Numbered from the stretch's first letter, positions 20,011 through 31,232 are shown. The stretch is 64,000 bases of DNA from Bactericera cockerelli (GCA_024516035.1 CM044959.1:11467588-11531587); one strand, 5' to 3'. Notes: generated by a model from the letters alone, not told the origin. Numbers and translations are program-made.

Positions 20011-20605
20011 CGCTTCTGCCTCATTGGTAAACCGAGGCAAGAGCTTTTTATAATTCGGTGTCAAAATGCGTATGAATATTCATCACCTTATAATGGGTGG
20101 TGCAACAGATAAGAACACTTACTACTTACTAGGACATCAGATATTTCAAGTTATTTTTTTTTGCAAAATTGACACAGGTATAAACAATTACATAGCGGTC
20201 AACTTACAGAGTGAAAGATACATAATTTAAGTACTACAATAATACAATAAGATTAAATTATATAGTAATTTTATTTAAGAGGCATGTTAAGATGGAAGAT
20301 GTTAACTCATAGGTAGGATACAGAGTTCTTTTATCTATCTTCGATTATACAGTTAAATACAGTTCTTTTATCTATATTCGATTTAAGATAGATTTTTACC
20401 TATTGATGCTATTTTGACACAGAGAGAGAAAAAGTGAGAGAATTTTTTTCGGGGATAACTTGTCTTTTTCCGGCTGGGTTTTGAACCCACCCCCACCCCC
20501 ACCAATAACTAGTCAGACTTGTCACTATGCAACAGGGATTGAAGGATCCAAGGATCCCTGTGGCCCATTCCAGAAACACTTTCTATACTCCAAATCTCGC
20601 TTTCA
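20011..20605. other. No gene; SINE-E crumb
   Basis: 20453-20490 (GGATAACTTGTCTTTTTCCG, GCTGGGTTTTGAACCCA) matches the reverse of the SINE-E B-box region. A local duplication (TTCTTTTATCTATCTTCGAT) lies at 20331-20385. Confidence 0.45.
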
Positions 20606-20659
20606 ACTGTCACACAACGCACTCTGATTGGTTAAGTTGAACGTGCGCTGTGTGACAGT
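20606..20659. mobile_element. MITE-J copy, abutted by a LINE poly-A tail
   Basis: AACTGTCACACAACGCAC and GTGCGCTGTGTGACAGTT are inverted around CTCTGATTGGTTAAGTTG. The element stops where the poly-T (LINE poly-A in reverse) begins. Confidence 0.65.
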
Positions 20660-20824
20660 TTTTTTTTTTTTTTTTTTTTCAAGAACATAACATTGTTTAC
20701 AAAAATTACAATTGAAAACAACAATACTAATGTTCACTATTATACTTATAAATAGTTTTACAAGTTATCAAAATATAAAGGGTATCTAATGCATATATTC
20801 TACCATATGAGTGACAAAATATCT

Positions 20825-21670
20825 CTAATTTTCTTGTTGTATGTAGTCTAAGCATTTCATCTTAAACATTTCTTTTGGCAGTGAGAATTCACTGATGTCA
20901 ATGTGAAGATAATTGCACAGTGTCATTGCCTTAATGAGGGGAGATTCATGCAATTTTGTAAACCTTGGGTGAGGCACTGTGAATGGCTCAATAGTCCTAT
21001 TTCTAAGCAAAGGGTTGGGCGTTTTCTTTTCTATTATCTCTTGTAAATTAGAGCATTGAATATGATTGTTTAGTAGTTTATATACCAACATGATTGAATC
21101 TAGTTTACGTCTTGTTTCAAGGGAGCTTAAATTAATCATTTCAAGAAGTGTTTTATAAGAGATAGCTTCAGGATATTTGGGATAAAACCCATTTTCTTTT
21201 TTAAATAGATATCTTATAAAAGTTGACTGGATTTTTTCAATTGATTTTGATGCTTCTTTTGAGCTAGGGTCCCAGACTACAGAACCATACTCCACTGTAG
21301 ATCTCACCAAAGATAGAAATAGAGTCCTAAGTACATCAATATCCTCAACATACTTCCCAAATCTGATTATAAGGCCAAGCTTTTTAAATGCACGTTTTAC
21401 CATATCGGCTCGATGTTTTTTGAATATAAAATCCTCATCTATAATGAATCCCAAATCTTTGTGATAACTAACTTTTTCAATATCTATGTCTCCCATTTTG
21501 TAGGTGAAGTCTAAATTATTAGATTTATTACGGCTTATGGTGAGTTGTTTTGATTTTAAAGGATGGAAACTTAGCCCTATGAGGTGAAGTTTTTCTTTGA
21601 TTAAATTGAGATCCTGCTGTAGTTGATAGCAATCACTGATGCATGTAATTTTTCTAAAATCTTTAAATCA
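20825..21670 (-). pseudogene. LINE RT thumb and C-terminal region (downstream of frameshift)
   Basis: This continues the polyprotein in a second frame. The listed ATG (21496) is internal; the same frame is open back to about 21670, overlapping the end of the upstream frame. KDLGFIIDEDF and LGLIIRFGKY are the usual post-palm segment of LINE RTs. VEYGSVVWDPSS and IEKIQSTFIRYLF are the well-conserved 'EYgs.vW.P...i.....iq..f.r.l' block found in Jockey/CR1-type ORF2s. No C-terminal zinc knuckle is seen. With the upstream frame it would make up a nearly complete RT. Confidence 0.8.
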
Positions 21671-23070
21671 TCGGCATATAATAGTATTTTCGAATCCGCA
21701 CTGATATCTTTACAGACGTCATCATAGGTCAGAATAAATAGTAAACTACTCAATTTTGAACCTTGAGCAATTCCTGAAGTAGGGGTGAAAGTTTTGGATG
21801 CTTCGTCAATGTACTTTACTTGTAAGTTTCTATTTAATAGGTATGAGAGGAAGAATTTTGTAGAAGGTAAACCTACACTTCTTAATTTGTTTACTATTGC
21901 CTCATGAGAGATTTGATCGAATCCTTTCATGACATCGGTTAGAAGAACGTCGGTCTGATAGCCCTGCTGTAAGGCTGTACATACATAATGTGAGAATTCA
22001 GTAATGTTGGAGGTGGTCGAGCGTCCTTCCACGAAGCCATGCTGGATACGATCAATAGTAGAGAACACTTGGCCCGATATGGTATTATATAAAAGTGCAT
22101 CAAAAAGCTTCGCAAAAGCATTTAAATTAGCCACAGGTCTGTGGTCTTCAACACACCCCGACTCAGTCTTAGGCACGGGAGTTATTATTGTGTCTTTTAA
22201 TCTATCGGGAAATATGTTTGTTTTTAAACTTAGGTTAAATAAGCAGGTCAGTGGTTTGGCGAGTGACGAAGCGCAATCACGGATTATTTTTGGAGGTATT
22301 CCATCTCTACCAGCTGGTTTACTTTTATCTAACTTTAAAGCCTCATCCAAAACCTGCTGTTCTGTGAATACGGGTATTTCTAAACTAGCAGAGTTGTCAT
22401 TATCAAAGGTGTCTTGGATATTAAGAGAGCTGGGTTTAAATGAGCACAAGAAATGGTCAGCAAAAGCATCTGCTATTTCTTTTTGAGACTTCAATTGCAG
22501 CCCTTCATACGACATATTTGTATTTTTACCCTTTGACCTTTCTTGTTTGACATATTTCCAGAAGTGTTTACTATTCGATTTAAATTTAGATGCTAGGCTG
22601 TTAATATAGGATTTGTGATCTGATTTTATTAACTGTCTAATTGACTTTCTCAGTTTTTTATACTCTTCTATTTCTTCTGGTCTTTTATTTTTTGTTTTAC
22701 GAAGTTTTTCTTTTGCTTTGAAAGTACGTCTCGTACTTGCGCTCCACCACTCTGGAAAAGCCTGACTCCGCTGACCTGCTTTACACAAAGGAACAGTGCG
22801 GATAAAAACTTCATTTAATTTACAATAAATATGGTCCAGCAATAGATTAGAAGATCTATATGTACAAAGTTCACTACCCCATTCAATATTTTGTAGCTCA
22901 TTATTCAAAATTTCAGTATCGACTTTGTGAAATGCTAAATATTTTTCTGATTTACCAGTAGATTTTCTTAATTGTTTTATTTTATTTTTATAGCGAAGAT
23001 TTATTTCTATTGCTGGATGGTGACCATCTTCTTTTACTAATCCTTCTGTCTTGAAAACGTCAAAATTCAT
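21601..23070 (-). pseudogene. LINE endonuclease end and reverse transcriptase (frameshifted)
   Basis: 489 codons from an internal ATG; the frame extends a little upstream, so this is not a true start. Residues 15-21 (DGHHPAI) resemble the last catalytic motif of AP-like LINE endonucleases (SDHxPI). The RT begins near residue 250 (GRDGIPPKI). TPVPKTE and HRPVANLNAFAKLFD follow, then GFVEGRSTTSN, TDVMKGFDQISH (palm aspartate), GIAQGSKLSSLLF and LLYADDLKI with the catalytic YADD near 465. After this the frame runs about 20 residues into a stop, because a base is lost in the T-run near 21655-21659 (minus-strand sense). Jockey/CR1-like by general look; the clade is unproven. It is non-functional as it stands. 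Confidence 0.88.
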
Positions 23071-23290
23071 TTGCTTGTTGAAAGGGATATTTGAATATTT
23101 GGAGAGTAGAAAGTGCTTATGGAACAGACCATTGATGATTCTGATAAGTTGTTGAAATTACCACCAAATTTACCGATGGAACTTCACTTTAGTGGAGATG
23201 CCAGAATTTCAGCTTACATGGAATATACCTTAACGAGCTTCTACAAAGGCTCTAATGTAAAAAAAACTACAATATTGAAATAGTAGTTAG

Positions 23291-23440
23291 AGTAGCCCAG
23301 TGGTGTGGCGTACTAGGTTTGCACTCACGATAACCTGGGTTCAATCCCTAGGAGGTTAGGAAATTTTCGTATGATTGTAACATTAAAAGGAAAGATTCCT
23401 TAGAAGTATTTCTTAGGGAGAGAGCCACAAAAATTGTAAA
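23291..23440 (+). mobile_element. SINE-G-related fragment
   Basis: tRNA-like head GTAGCCCAGTGGTGTGGCGT, ACTAGGTTTGCACTC and B box TGGGTTCAATCCCTAGG. The 3' part 'gagagccacaaaaattgtaaa' resembles the SINE-G end. The body has diverged. Confidence 0.55.
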
Positions 23441-23478
23441 AAAAACTAAAATAAGTATACATTATTACACTATTATTA

Positions 23479-23738
23479 TCTCTATATATAAAACAGAAAA
23501 AAGGACTACCTACCTACCTACCTACCTACCTACCTACCTATGTTTGTTTGTCCGGAGTTGTTTAGCCAAAACGGTAAGAGATAGCGAAAAATGTCTCAGA
23601 ATTGACCCCCCCAAAACCACTATCGCTTTGTCCAGAAAAATTATAAAAAGTTCAAAAAGGCATTGCTGTCCAGCAGTACGGCCATGCCTTAGTAAATTTG
23701 AAATTTAGTCCCGTTGCAAAGCACGGGCAAACGGCTAG
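23479..23738 (+). mobile_element. Non-autonomous Helitron
   Basis: It starts TCTCTATATATAAAAC after an A and ends CGGCTAG before a T, i.e. A|TC...CTAG|T, the canonical Helitron insertion site and ends. A GC-rich hairpin (CCCGTTGCAAAGCACGGG, 23710-23727) sits 11 bases before the 3' end, as Helitrons require. It is 260 bp long with an internal (ACCT)n microsatellite (23506-23540) and no Rep/helicase gene, so it would be mobilised in trans. The 5' TCTCTATATATA and 3' 'aagcacgggcaaacggctagt' type ends resemble common arthropod Helitron families. Confidence 0.88.
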
Positions 23739-24450
23739 TATATATATATAAAAAAGATATACTCGTAGTTACCTTCTTTCAATGCTTACCGAACATACCT
23801 CCCTGTAACTGAATCCTTTCTTACCATAAAACTTGTACATGCCTCCCTGTATCCGAAATATACCTCATTCAATGTCTTATATCTGCAAAGAGTAATATAT
23901 CGAGCCCCATAGAGGCGGGGTGAGGTAGATGGAAATTCATTCCATCTGTGTACCTACTCGAATGATATTTTAAAATTGCAATCTGAAGCACCTCTATGTA
24001 AATAATACATTAGATTTTGGATGTATACATCGATTTGTCTTGTGCCATCAGCGAGACAGCTGAAGTGGAGGGATGATGCATTAGAGTAATATTGTATTGT
24101 ATATTTCTCATCTCATTGAATATGACATTGCCGATATTAAATAAGAAATGATGGAGGAACGACATAAATTTATCTTAGAGAGAGAGAGTATATTTATTTA
24201 TATACGGCCGTGTGACGACTTCGTCACTTGACTACGAAGTCCGGCTTTCTGGACATTTTTTTTAAACAAGATTTTTTACAAGATTTCAAGGTAAAGGTGG
24301 AACATTTTTATCAACATTTTTTTTAAATTTGTTTGGTTAATGGAATAAGTGGTAGTTGAGAATATGAACTGAATCTTTCAAGATTTTTAAACTCATATCA
24401 ATGATCTTCTTATTGGGGATTCCCAGATCACGCAACACTGAGAAGGTGAA
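23739..24450. other. No recognised gene
   Basis: AT-rich; contains a short palindromic patch (GACTTCGTC..GACTACGAAGTC, 24217-24241). Confidence 0.45.
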
Positions 24451-24554
24451 GTAATCCAACACTGAGATAATACATACATATATAATATATGTGTGTATAA
24501 TATATGTATGTATTATATAATATATGTAGGGTATTATCTTAGATGTTGGATTAC
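24451..24554. repeat. Hairpin with (TA)n-rich loop
   Basis: GTAATCCAACACTGAGATAA at the left pairs imperfectly with TTATCTTAGATGTTGGATTAC at the right; the middle is alternating TA/TG repeats that also self-pair. Likely a microsatellite-bearing MITE remnant. Confidence 0.6.
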
Positions 24555-25239
24555 GATGTGATAACCAAATTTTTTCTCCTAGTAAGTTTGCTAGCTGAAT
24601 GTCCTGAAGATGATTAGTTACCCTTTTATACCACCTAACCCTTTCTTTCTAACTATCTTTTCATTTTCTAATTATCTTTTATTATAAAAATTGTAAATAA
24701 AGCTTGATCTAATTGTTTATAAATAAAAATAAATAAAATAAAAAATCTATGAAGTTTCGGGATCTTAACCATGGCCCTTAATAAACACCCGTTTACCGGG
24801 AAGTATTATTATTTATCTAAAAGTCAGTACAATAGCATCTCCTTTCGGAACACCTCGTCTGTTCTTAACATACTACGAGTATGTCTCCGTATAATAGATG
24901 AAATCAATTACAAAGCTCGTCGGAGTGGGGGTGTAACAGGCCTTTATCAGATGGGAGTGAGGCTCATCCCTCACCCACTCATACTGTATCATAGCCACTG
25001 TCTAGATCGAGGAGTGTGATTGACATATCCAATTAATAAACGAATCACACGAGGGGTTCCTAAACTATCAGAGTCATGGACCATGTGAGGTCCTCTGTGA
25101 TAAGGTTTTATTATTGTAAAAAAGGTCGGTTTGACTGTAAGAAATTTAACTTACCTATGAAAAAAAAGTTTAATTGTTCTCAAGTGAAAAATAAAACAGA
25201 AAAGCTAAGTAATCTGGAAACATGCTGGTAAATTGTTTT
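24555..25239. other. No recognised gene
   Basis: AT-rich DNA; the 82-aa frame at 24771-25019 has no recognisable motif. Confidence 0.4.
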
Positions 25240-25368
25240 AAAAACAGGATAAAGATAAGCTAAACCGTTCCTCAACTCGGACTATAGTGAGCTGTGATTG
25301 GTTGAAACTACGACTTGAGAGGGTGTCTGGCTTATCTTAAATTTAACCCTGTTTCATAATTTGGCCGT
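25240..25368. mobile_element. MITE-K copy
   Basis: AACAGGATAAAGATAAGC near the left and 'aaccctgtttcataatttgg' at the right are the family ends; the centre has GTGAGCTGTGATTGGTTGAA and GTCTGGCTTATCTTAAATTT. Confidence 0.7.
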
Positions 25369-25535
25369 TAAATATACAAAACCCATCACTCTGGTCGGTA
25401 TAAACAGCGCATCCACTATTTTAACATACCCAAAATTTCATGTTTCTTGTAATCCTATTTTAGAATTTTGTTACCTATTATTACTGAAAATTTGTTACCT
25501 AATACTAAAATTATAAAGCCTTTAGCATATAGAGG

Positions 25536-25733
25536 GTTGGTTGGAAGAGATTGCCATAGGCCATAACCCCGCCCTCTTGTTAGGACATATGTTTATGTAT
25601 ATTTTTCTATTCTTTTTCCTTATTATTGTATGGGTATATTGTTTCCATTTTTTAATTGTTATAATAATTATTTGTACTGTACATATGTCTGTTTATATCT
25701 TATGAAGTGTTTAATAATAATAATAAATAATAT
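25536..25733 (+). mobile_element. LINE tail T1 copy
   Basis: GTTGGAAGAGATTGCCATAG and ATAACCCCGCCCTCTTGTTA, then 'ggacatatgtttatgtata', AT-rich 3' text and an (ATA)n end. It is the plus-orientation counterpart of 12933-13113. Confidence 0.65.
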
Positions 25734-26146
25734 GCAGACACTTTCAATGCATACCTCGTCGTCCGCCTTTGTTTACTGAAACGAAAGCACTTAAACTTCG
25801 TCCGACTAATTACTCAATCATACTGACGACCTTTGACCCCTCCTAGACACCCCCCCCCCCTCCCACCCTCCACTGCATTGTATTGACAACAGATGTGTTT
25901 GAGTGCCCCCCCCTCCCCTCAATCTTGCATTTTCCCTCGACTCTAACCTTCCCCCCACTCTATTTATTTGTCTTTGTCAGCCTACCCCGATACCTCACTC
26001 TCTAGTTTAACCCTGGACAAGCTTGATGTTTTTTTGCCTTTGAGTAACAGCCAGGCTGCAAAGTCAACTGTAAGTTTCTTTTTGTAATGAACTTTACCCT
26101 TCTTCATACTTTACACTTTTTCATGTCTATCTAGGTGAAATAATAA
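25734..26146. other. No gene; C-rich patches
   Basis: C-runs near 25850-25860 and 25905-25918 lie in an otherwise unassigned stretch. Confidence 0.45.
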
Positions 26147-26340
26147 ATTGAATGTGTACCAAAAAAAGTTTTTTTTTTAAAAGTTATCATATTTGTGTTA
26201 ATCACTTTCGTGATATCACAACTACTCAAACTCGCTTTACTAAATCTACGCTGACACCGGGACTTGAACCACCGACCTCCAGGTTACAAGTCCGCTACCT
26301 TATCGATCAAGCTACTGAGGTCGGTATTGAATGTGTACCA
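26147..26340 (-). mobile_element. SINE-C with perfect 15-bp target duplication
   Basis: ATTGAATGTGTACCA is at 26147-26161 and again at 26326-26340. Between them (minus strand) are the head ACCTCAGTAGCTTGATCGAT, CTTGTAACCTGGAGGTCGG, GGTTCAAGTCCCGG, body TTTGAGTAGTTGTGATATCA, 'cgaaagtgattaacacaaat' and a T-rich tail that reads as an A/T-rich 3' end. One of the youngest copies here. Confidence 0.92.
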
Positions 26341-26447
26341 TGGTCCATGTACTACTGTACCTCCTTAGCTAAATAATGGACTTATGTGATTTTTTTATTA
26401 AATTTTTTTCTTAAGGTCTCTCTGAGATCTAGGTAGCCAGGTACTCT

Positions 26448-26527
26448 CTAGGTCATATGGGGTTTCACCGTCCATTCGCTGGAAACTCACAAATCAGCTA
26501 CCCACAATACCCACATTAACCTCAACC
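26448..26527 (-). mobile_element. SINE-5S core fragment
   Basis: CATTCGCTGGAAACTCACAA and CCACATTAACCTCA are the central domain in reverse; GGAAACTCACAAA favours the SINE-5S over the SINE-A version. Confidence 0.5.
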
Positions 26528-26544
26528 AAATATAATTCTCAAAT

Positions 26545-26650
26545 AATTTTCTACCACCTAACTAAACCTCAGATTTTATTATTATGTAGTCAGTCACGTG
26601 CTCAAATAAATGAGGAAAAATCCAAGCATTGTTTTGGATCAGAACCATGC
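26545..26650 (-). mobile_element. SINE-D fragment
   Basis: 'attttctaccacctaac', TTTTATTATTATGTAGTCAG and AATGAGGAAAAATCCAAGC are degraded SINE-D body text in reverse. Confidence 0.6.
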
Positions 26651-26747
26651 GCTAGAGTGTTTACATTAGAAATATACAAGCCTATTACCGTCACCACATC
26701 GACTGCTAATGCTCTCATACGCTATTTAGACTTATAGGAGTCTTAGG

Positions 26748-26999
26748 ACCGTATCATGAAACAGGATTAGCAAATATAAGCCGACCCTTAGATTTTATCA
26801 GTTGACCGATAGGTATTTTCAATCAAGATTTTCCGGCACAAAGGCTGGCCACAGCTCCGTTACGCCACAGAAGTAATATGTATACAGTTATACAGTTAGA
26901 AAGCCTGGCTTAGATATGACCTCAACAGTTGTTGCCAAGGTGAAAGTTAGCGGATAGTGTCCACTAAGATTATCTAATCCTATTTCATGATTCGACCCT
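26748..26999. mobile_element. MITE-K copy with disrupted middle
   Basis: Left end AGGACCGTATCATGAAACAG, right end CTATTTCATGATTCGACCC, an inverted pair. The middle holds unrelated DNA (about 26790-26960), including 'acaaaggctggccacagctc'. Confidence 0.6.
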
Positions 27000-27320
27000 T
27001 AAAAAAAGAAGAAAAAAAGGGTAAATACCTTCCATCATCCACTCAGGGTTAATGTTCTCCAACACTTGAAAATGGTTTCTCTCAACTGCGTGTTTTCCAC
27101 TCTTTTCTCAATCAAATGATTTCCCAAAGGTCCTATTGGATTCGTGACGTCATGATATTGAAACTATACATCTATTACTATCCTCTTTGGGCTTTAACAA
27201 ACAAGTTTGCAAGGTTCAAAGGGTGATCACTTCAGGAAACCTCGCGTGTTGAAACCTCCAGTTTTGAGTAGTTCTAAATTCTGTTCAATACAAACAAACA
27301 GATAATTTAAAAGTTAAACC
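27000..27320. other. No recognised feature
   Basis: AT-rich; nothing supported. Confidence 0.5.
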
Positions 27321-27405
27321 AGAGTCAATGCCATGTTGAATACACCAGTTCTCATTCTGTCACTGAAGTTAAACAACGTCCAGCGAGGTTAGGTCTTGAT
27401 CTGGA
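27321..27405 (+). mobile_element. SINE-5S head fragment
   Basis: CATGTTGAATACACCAGTTC, TCACTGAAGTTAAACAACG and AGCGAGGTTAGGTCTTG: the 5S-like head only. Confidence 0.75.
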
Positions 27406-28738
27406 AAGTTTTCTCTCCAAGTTTTTCTTTTAAGCAAGGTTAACTTCTACTGACTCCAAAGAGTAAGGTGTAATGTAAGGTGTAATATTGTGGTATATTA
27501 TGCTCGTTTAACTATACATACATTATCATACATATTAGGTCTTCCTCTTTTTGCCTTTTCACTAGGGTATATACGCCTTTTATCAAATAATATTAGCGTA
27601 AAATGGGGCTCTAAGGGTACTAAAACGTACAAAATTGAAAATTTTACTAATCCCGGGGATTGGTCCCGTGATCCCGGGATTGATCATTTCTAATCCCGGG
27701 ATCCCGAAACCAAAATCCAATCTCAAGATTGGATTCCCTACTTTTCACGAACCTACTTAGGGTCGGCATTTGTTCCGTGAATTCTTTCTTTCCATATCTT
27801 TCTTATTAAGCACGTTCTCTTTTTTCCAGTTTTTCTCTCTTAGGTCTTTCTCAACTTTGTCTCTCCATCTCATCTTCGGTCTCCGTCTCTTTCTTTTCCC
27901 GCCTTTTTCAAAAGTTTCTTTTCCCTTACTCACATAGTTTAAATACACTCACTGGTACTACCAAATCCAAAGCGTTCCCAATGCAAAGACTGTCCATTGC
28001 AATACAGCGCGGGAATGCGGCTAGTGTGCTGGGCCCACCTTCAGTTTGTGCTACTATGGAAGATGTGTACTTATTACTGTTAGTAAATATGTACATAATT
28101 ATACATACTTATATACATATGTAGGTATATAATGTCTATAATCACCATTATTTCTCATTAATAAAATTATTATCATAACGAAGGAAAGCACCAACACTCA
28201 TTAGGAAATTTTAGTAGAGTTTTTACCCTTGCTAAGTTTCGTGAGTACATGAAGCAATACTCTGTATTTTCTCTCAAATATTCTGTGAGCTTTAATTGAG
28301 GCAAAAAAAACCTTTTTCATTTTAGTGTCGAACTAAATAATTGTTTTGGATTACAAGACTTTGCTTTTAGAAATGAAAATAATGCAACAATAAAAAAAAA
28401 CGAAAAATTTGACGCGGTTTCTCATTTAATAACTTCTCACTAACTTTGAACCGCAAATGAAACAAAATGGCTAGAATTTCACCCCTGTACAACTTTTGCT
28501 GTTAGTTTTGTGCAAGGATTTAGAGTACAATGTGAACCTATAGTACTTTTTTAAATTTTAACAATTTTAATTTTTAATTTTACATCATTATTTATTAACT
28601 AATATGATACTTACCAGTTAGATTAGTTAGAATGTAAATGTATATTATCTTAATCTCTACTCCTTCTTGATCAAAAATATATAGGTAAATCGCAAATTTC
28701 AGCAAGTAAATAAGAGTGCATTTACCTGCTGGAATTTC
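27406..28738. other. No gene; cluster of CCCGGG palindromes
   Basis: 27649-27735 packs four ATCCCGGGA/TCCCGGGAT-like motifs and CCAATCTCAAGATTGG, a small palindrome cluster. The 63-aa Lys/Arg-rich minus-strand frame (27757-27948) loosely resembles the basic end of some retroelement proteins, but I cannot support it. The rest is AT-rich. Confidence 0.4.
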
Positions 28739-28747
28739 AGAGAGGAC

Positions 28748-28803
<56 letters not shown>

Positions 28804-28918
28804 GAGAGGGAGAGAAAGAGAGAGAGATAGAGAGCGAAAGAGAGAGACTAGAGAGAAAGAGAGAGAGAGAGGGAAAGACAAGGAGAGAAGGAGAGCGAAA
28901 GAGAGAGACTAGAGAGAA

Positions 28919-28966
<48 letters not shown>

Positions 28967-29030
28967 GGAGGGAGGGACAAGGAGAGAAGGAGAGCGAAAG
29001 AGAGAGAAAAAGAAAGAGGGAGGGAGAAGG
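28739..29030. repeat. (GA)n-rich purine tract with ~90-bp higher-order repeat
   Basis: GA repeats in which GACAAGGAGAGAAGGAGAGC and 'gaaagagagagactagag' each recur. The 126-aa Arg/Glu frame is its translation. Confidence 0.9.
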
Positions 29031-29612
29031 TTAAGAACACAAAAGCAATTCAGGAGTTTCTATAGCTTTTGTTCCTTAATCGTAAATTTTGAGTAATTAA
29101 AAAAGTTTAGCTGGAAATTTCAGGTCACGAAAAGTCGCAAATTTTGTGAGCAGAGAGTAGAAATAAGATAGCTTTCTATCTTACCTTTAATATTATATGT
29201 TTATATATAGTTATACCTGAAGATACCTAGTTCGGTACCTAGGAAATTATTTATTTAGTAAGTAATTTAATGGGAATATTTATAATGTAGCTACCTAATA
29301 ATTATGTATGATCTAATGACAAAATAAATAAATTTACTAAGTTATTTTTTTTATTTTGTGAACATTCATTTAAGGAGAGGTCACATAAATCTCTTTAAAT
29401 ACAAAGTTAAGTATATCTAATTTCTATTATAGATATTATGTTTAGATAACTATAAATCTTGATATCTGAGTCTTTATCTTCTAACAAGCTCAGAACAGAA
29501 TATGATTCATACTGTATCAAGAAGCTCAAATGACTATCGACGGTAAAGTCACTGAGCCACAGAGGTTGGCAGGCTGCCGATTGTTCTTTTTTTACTTTTA
29601 AAGAGACATAAC
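29031..29612. other. No recognised feature
   Basis: AT-rich DNA. Confidence 0.5.
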
Positions 29613-29755
29613 CAAGACATGGCTTGGTTCTGGGGGCCCTTATCAATTATTAGCCCTCTTGTAAAGACAGTGGTAGACGTGCTGAGTTATTCCTCCACTG
29701 TCGGGCTACCATCGTTCACGATGATGTCACCCTATGATGATATGATGATTATCAA
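29613..29755 (+). mobile_element. LINE tail T2 copy
   Basis: GGCTTGGTTCTGGGGGCCCT, ATCAATTATTAGCC, TTGTAAAGACAGTGGTAGA, CTACCATCGTTCACGATGAT, then a (GAT)n-like end. Four copies occur in the window (also 33638, 40316 and 54935). The repeat end suggests a LINE 3' UTR. Confidence 0.7.
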
Positions 29756-31110
29756 AACAAATGAAACACTACCACTCAACAGTCAACGATACCTTTCAAC
29801 TGTCAGCAAAGTCAGCTCCAGTTGTTCAAAGGCACTTCTGCATCACAAAGAGTCTGCTTCACGATTCAGTGAGCTAAGAAGAGTATGAATTACAAATTTC
29901 AATTATTCAATTAGATTCAACAGACTCACAAAGTTCAATTACATTCAAGTAGGCACGTGTCTTGCCACTGAAACTAAAGTACGGAGCACTGTCGAAAACT
30001 ATATGAGACACAGACGGCAAATCTCTGGAACTGAAAATCCATTTAAGCTTTCAAGCAGTCCTTCGAAAGCAGTTGTCAATCATAAACATAATACGAGGAT
30101 TTAAATTTTGAAAAGTAGAGAGGGGCACAGATATTTTTTCAAGAATAATTAATGGTTTTCAAAAATAAAATCTAAACCCATGAAAATGTATTTTAAAACA
30201 CTTCACAAAATGTACCACTGATTTTACCTTTAAAAGTTACCAAGAGAGCTTGGTAAATTATTATGGATAGTCAGGGTCGTTTTCGCGATTTCTCTCACAA
30301 TGCTGGGAAAAATTACTAACTGTCTTTTTTAATAAAAAAAATATATTATCCTTTGAATCAGTGAGTGCAATGATTTTGTGGTAAATGAAAATGCAAGAAT
30401 TTTGTGGTAAATGAAAATGCAATAGTTTTTACGGTAAACTTTTTCACCAACATCAAAGATATTATTTTTTCTCAAATTTCAATAAGATTTAACGACTTTT
30501 TATTAAATTCGACAGTATTACATTCGAAAACATTGATATTTGACCAAATAAATACCTACCTACATACATAATATCAATTAATTTCTTTTTTCGACATAAT
30601 TATCAAGAAAAAAAAATGGGGTATTTTCCTAAATGGTAGGTAGGTGCTACCGCTGATCTAATATTACCTTTTCCAAACAAGACTTTATTTATTTTACAAA
30701 AACCATTCATAAAATTATTTTCGGCCCTGCAAAAAATTACCCAACAAATAAAGCTCTCTTTTTCTGGCGGAGAAAGAGAAAGAAAAGCTCCACGTACAAG
30801 GTTTGGCTTTTAAAAACGAGAAAAAGGTTTGTGAGTTTATAGGGCCCATGGGAGATTTTAATTACGGGGCCTTACTTACCCCCGCGGCCCCTACTCACCC
30901 CGACCACCCCTACTTTTGGCCAAAATGTCACGGCGCTAGTACGCCCGGAAAATAGTTGTACTCTGGAGGTATCGCTAATTATATAATATGTTTCAATTAG
31001 GTAAGTTTTCGGGGCCCTTATACTCCTAACTTGGAAGTAAGTAATGTGTTATGTTACTCTGGTGAGTTGCGCCCTCTTCGGTGTGTGTTCTGTGTAAAAT
31101 CTTGCTTAAT
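29756..31110. other. No gene recognised
   Basis: Contains a 28-base tandem duplication (AATTTTGTGGTAAATGAAAA type, 30364-30424) and a CG-richer patch near 30862-30950. The 29619-29888 frame runs out of the T2 tail and is not supported. Confidence 0.4.
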
Positions 31111-31232
31111 ATCGATCTCAGTAGCTTGATTGATAAGGCGGCGGACTTGTAACCTGGAGGTCGGTGGTTCGAGTCCCGGTTCCAACGTAGATTTAGTACA
31201 ACAAAAGTGATTAACACAAATATGATAAATTT
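31111..31232 (+). mobile_element. SINE-C copy, internally deleted
   Basis: Head ATCTCAGTAGCTTGATTGAT, GGACTTGTAACCTGGAGGTC, GGTTCGAGTCCCGGTTC, then 'acgtagatttagtaca' and AAAGTGATTAACACAAATAT. The GTTGTGATATCAC block is missing. Confidence 0.85.

Larger units (their letters stand above)
20659..23160 (-). mobile_element. 5'-truncated non-LTR retrotransposon with RT
   Basis: On the minus strand the order is: end of an AP-type endonuclease, linker, reverse transcriptase, thumb/C-terminal region, stop at 20825, short 3' UTR, and a poly-A tail of about 22 (T-run at 20659-20681). It is the largest coding element in the window. The 5' end is lost within the endonuclease; upstream of about 23160 the frame is closed. 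A single frameshift breaks it. Confidence 0.85.

Noticed and set aside
22004..22486. 160-aa plus-strand frame
   Set aside because: Antisense shadow of the reverse transcriptase on the minus strand.
28699..29096. Arg/Glu-rich 126-aa frame and its Ser/Leu antisense
   Set aside because: Pure GA-repeat translation.
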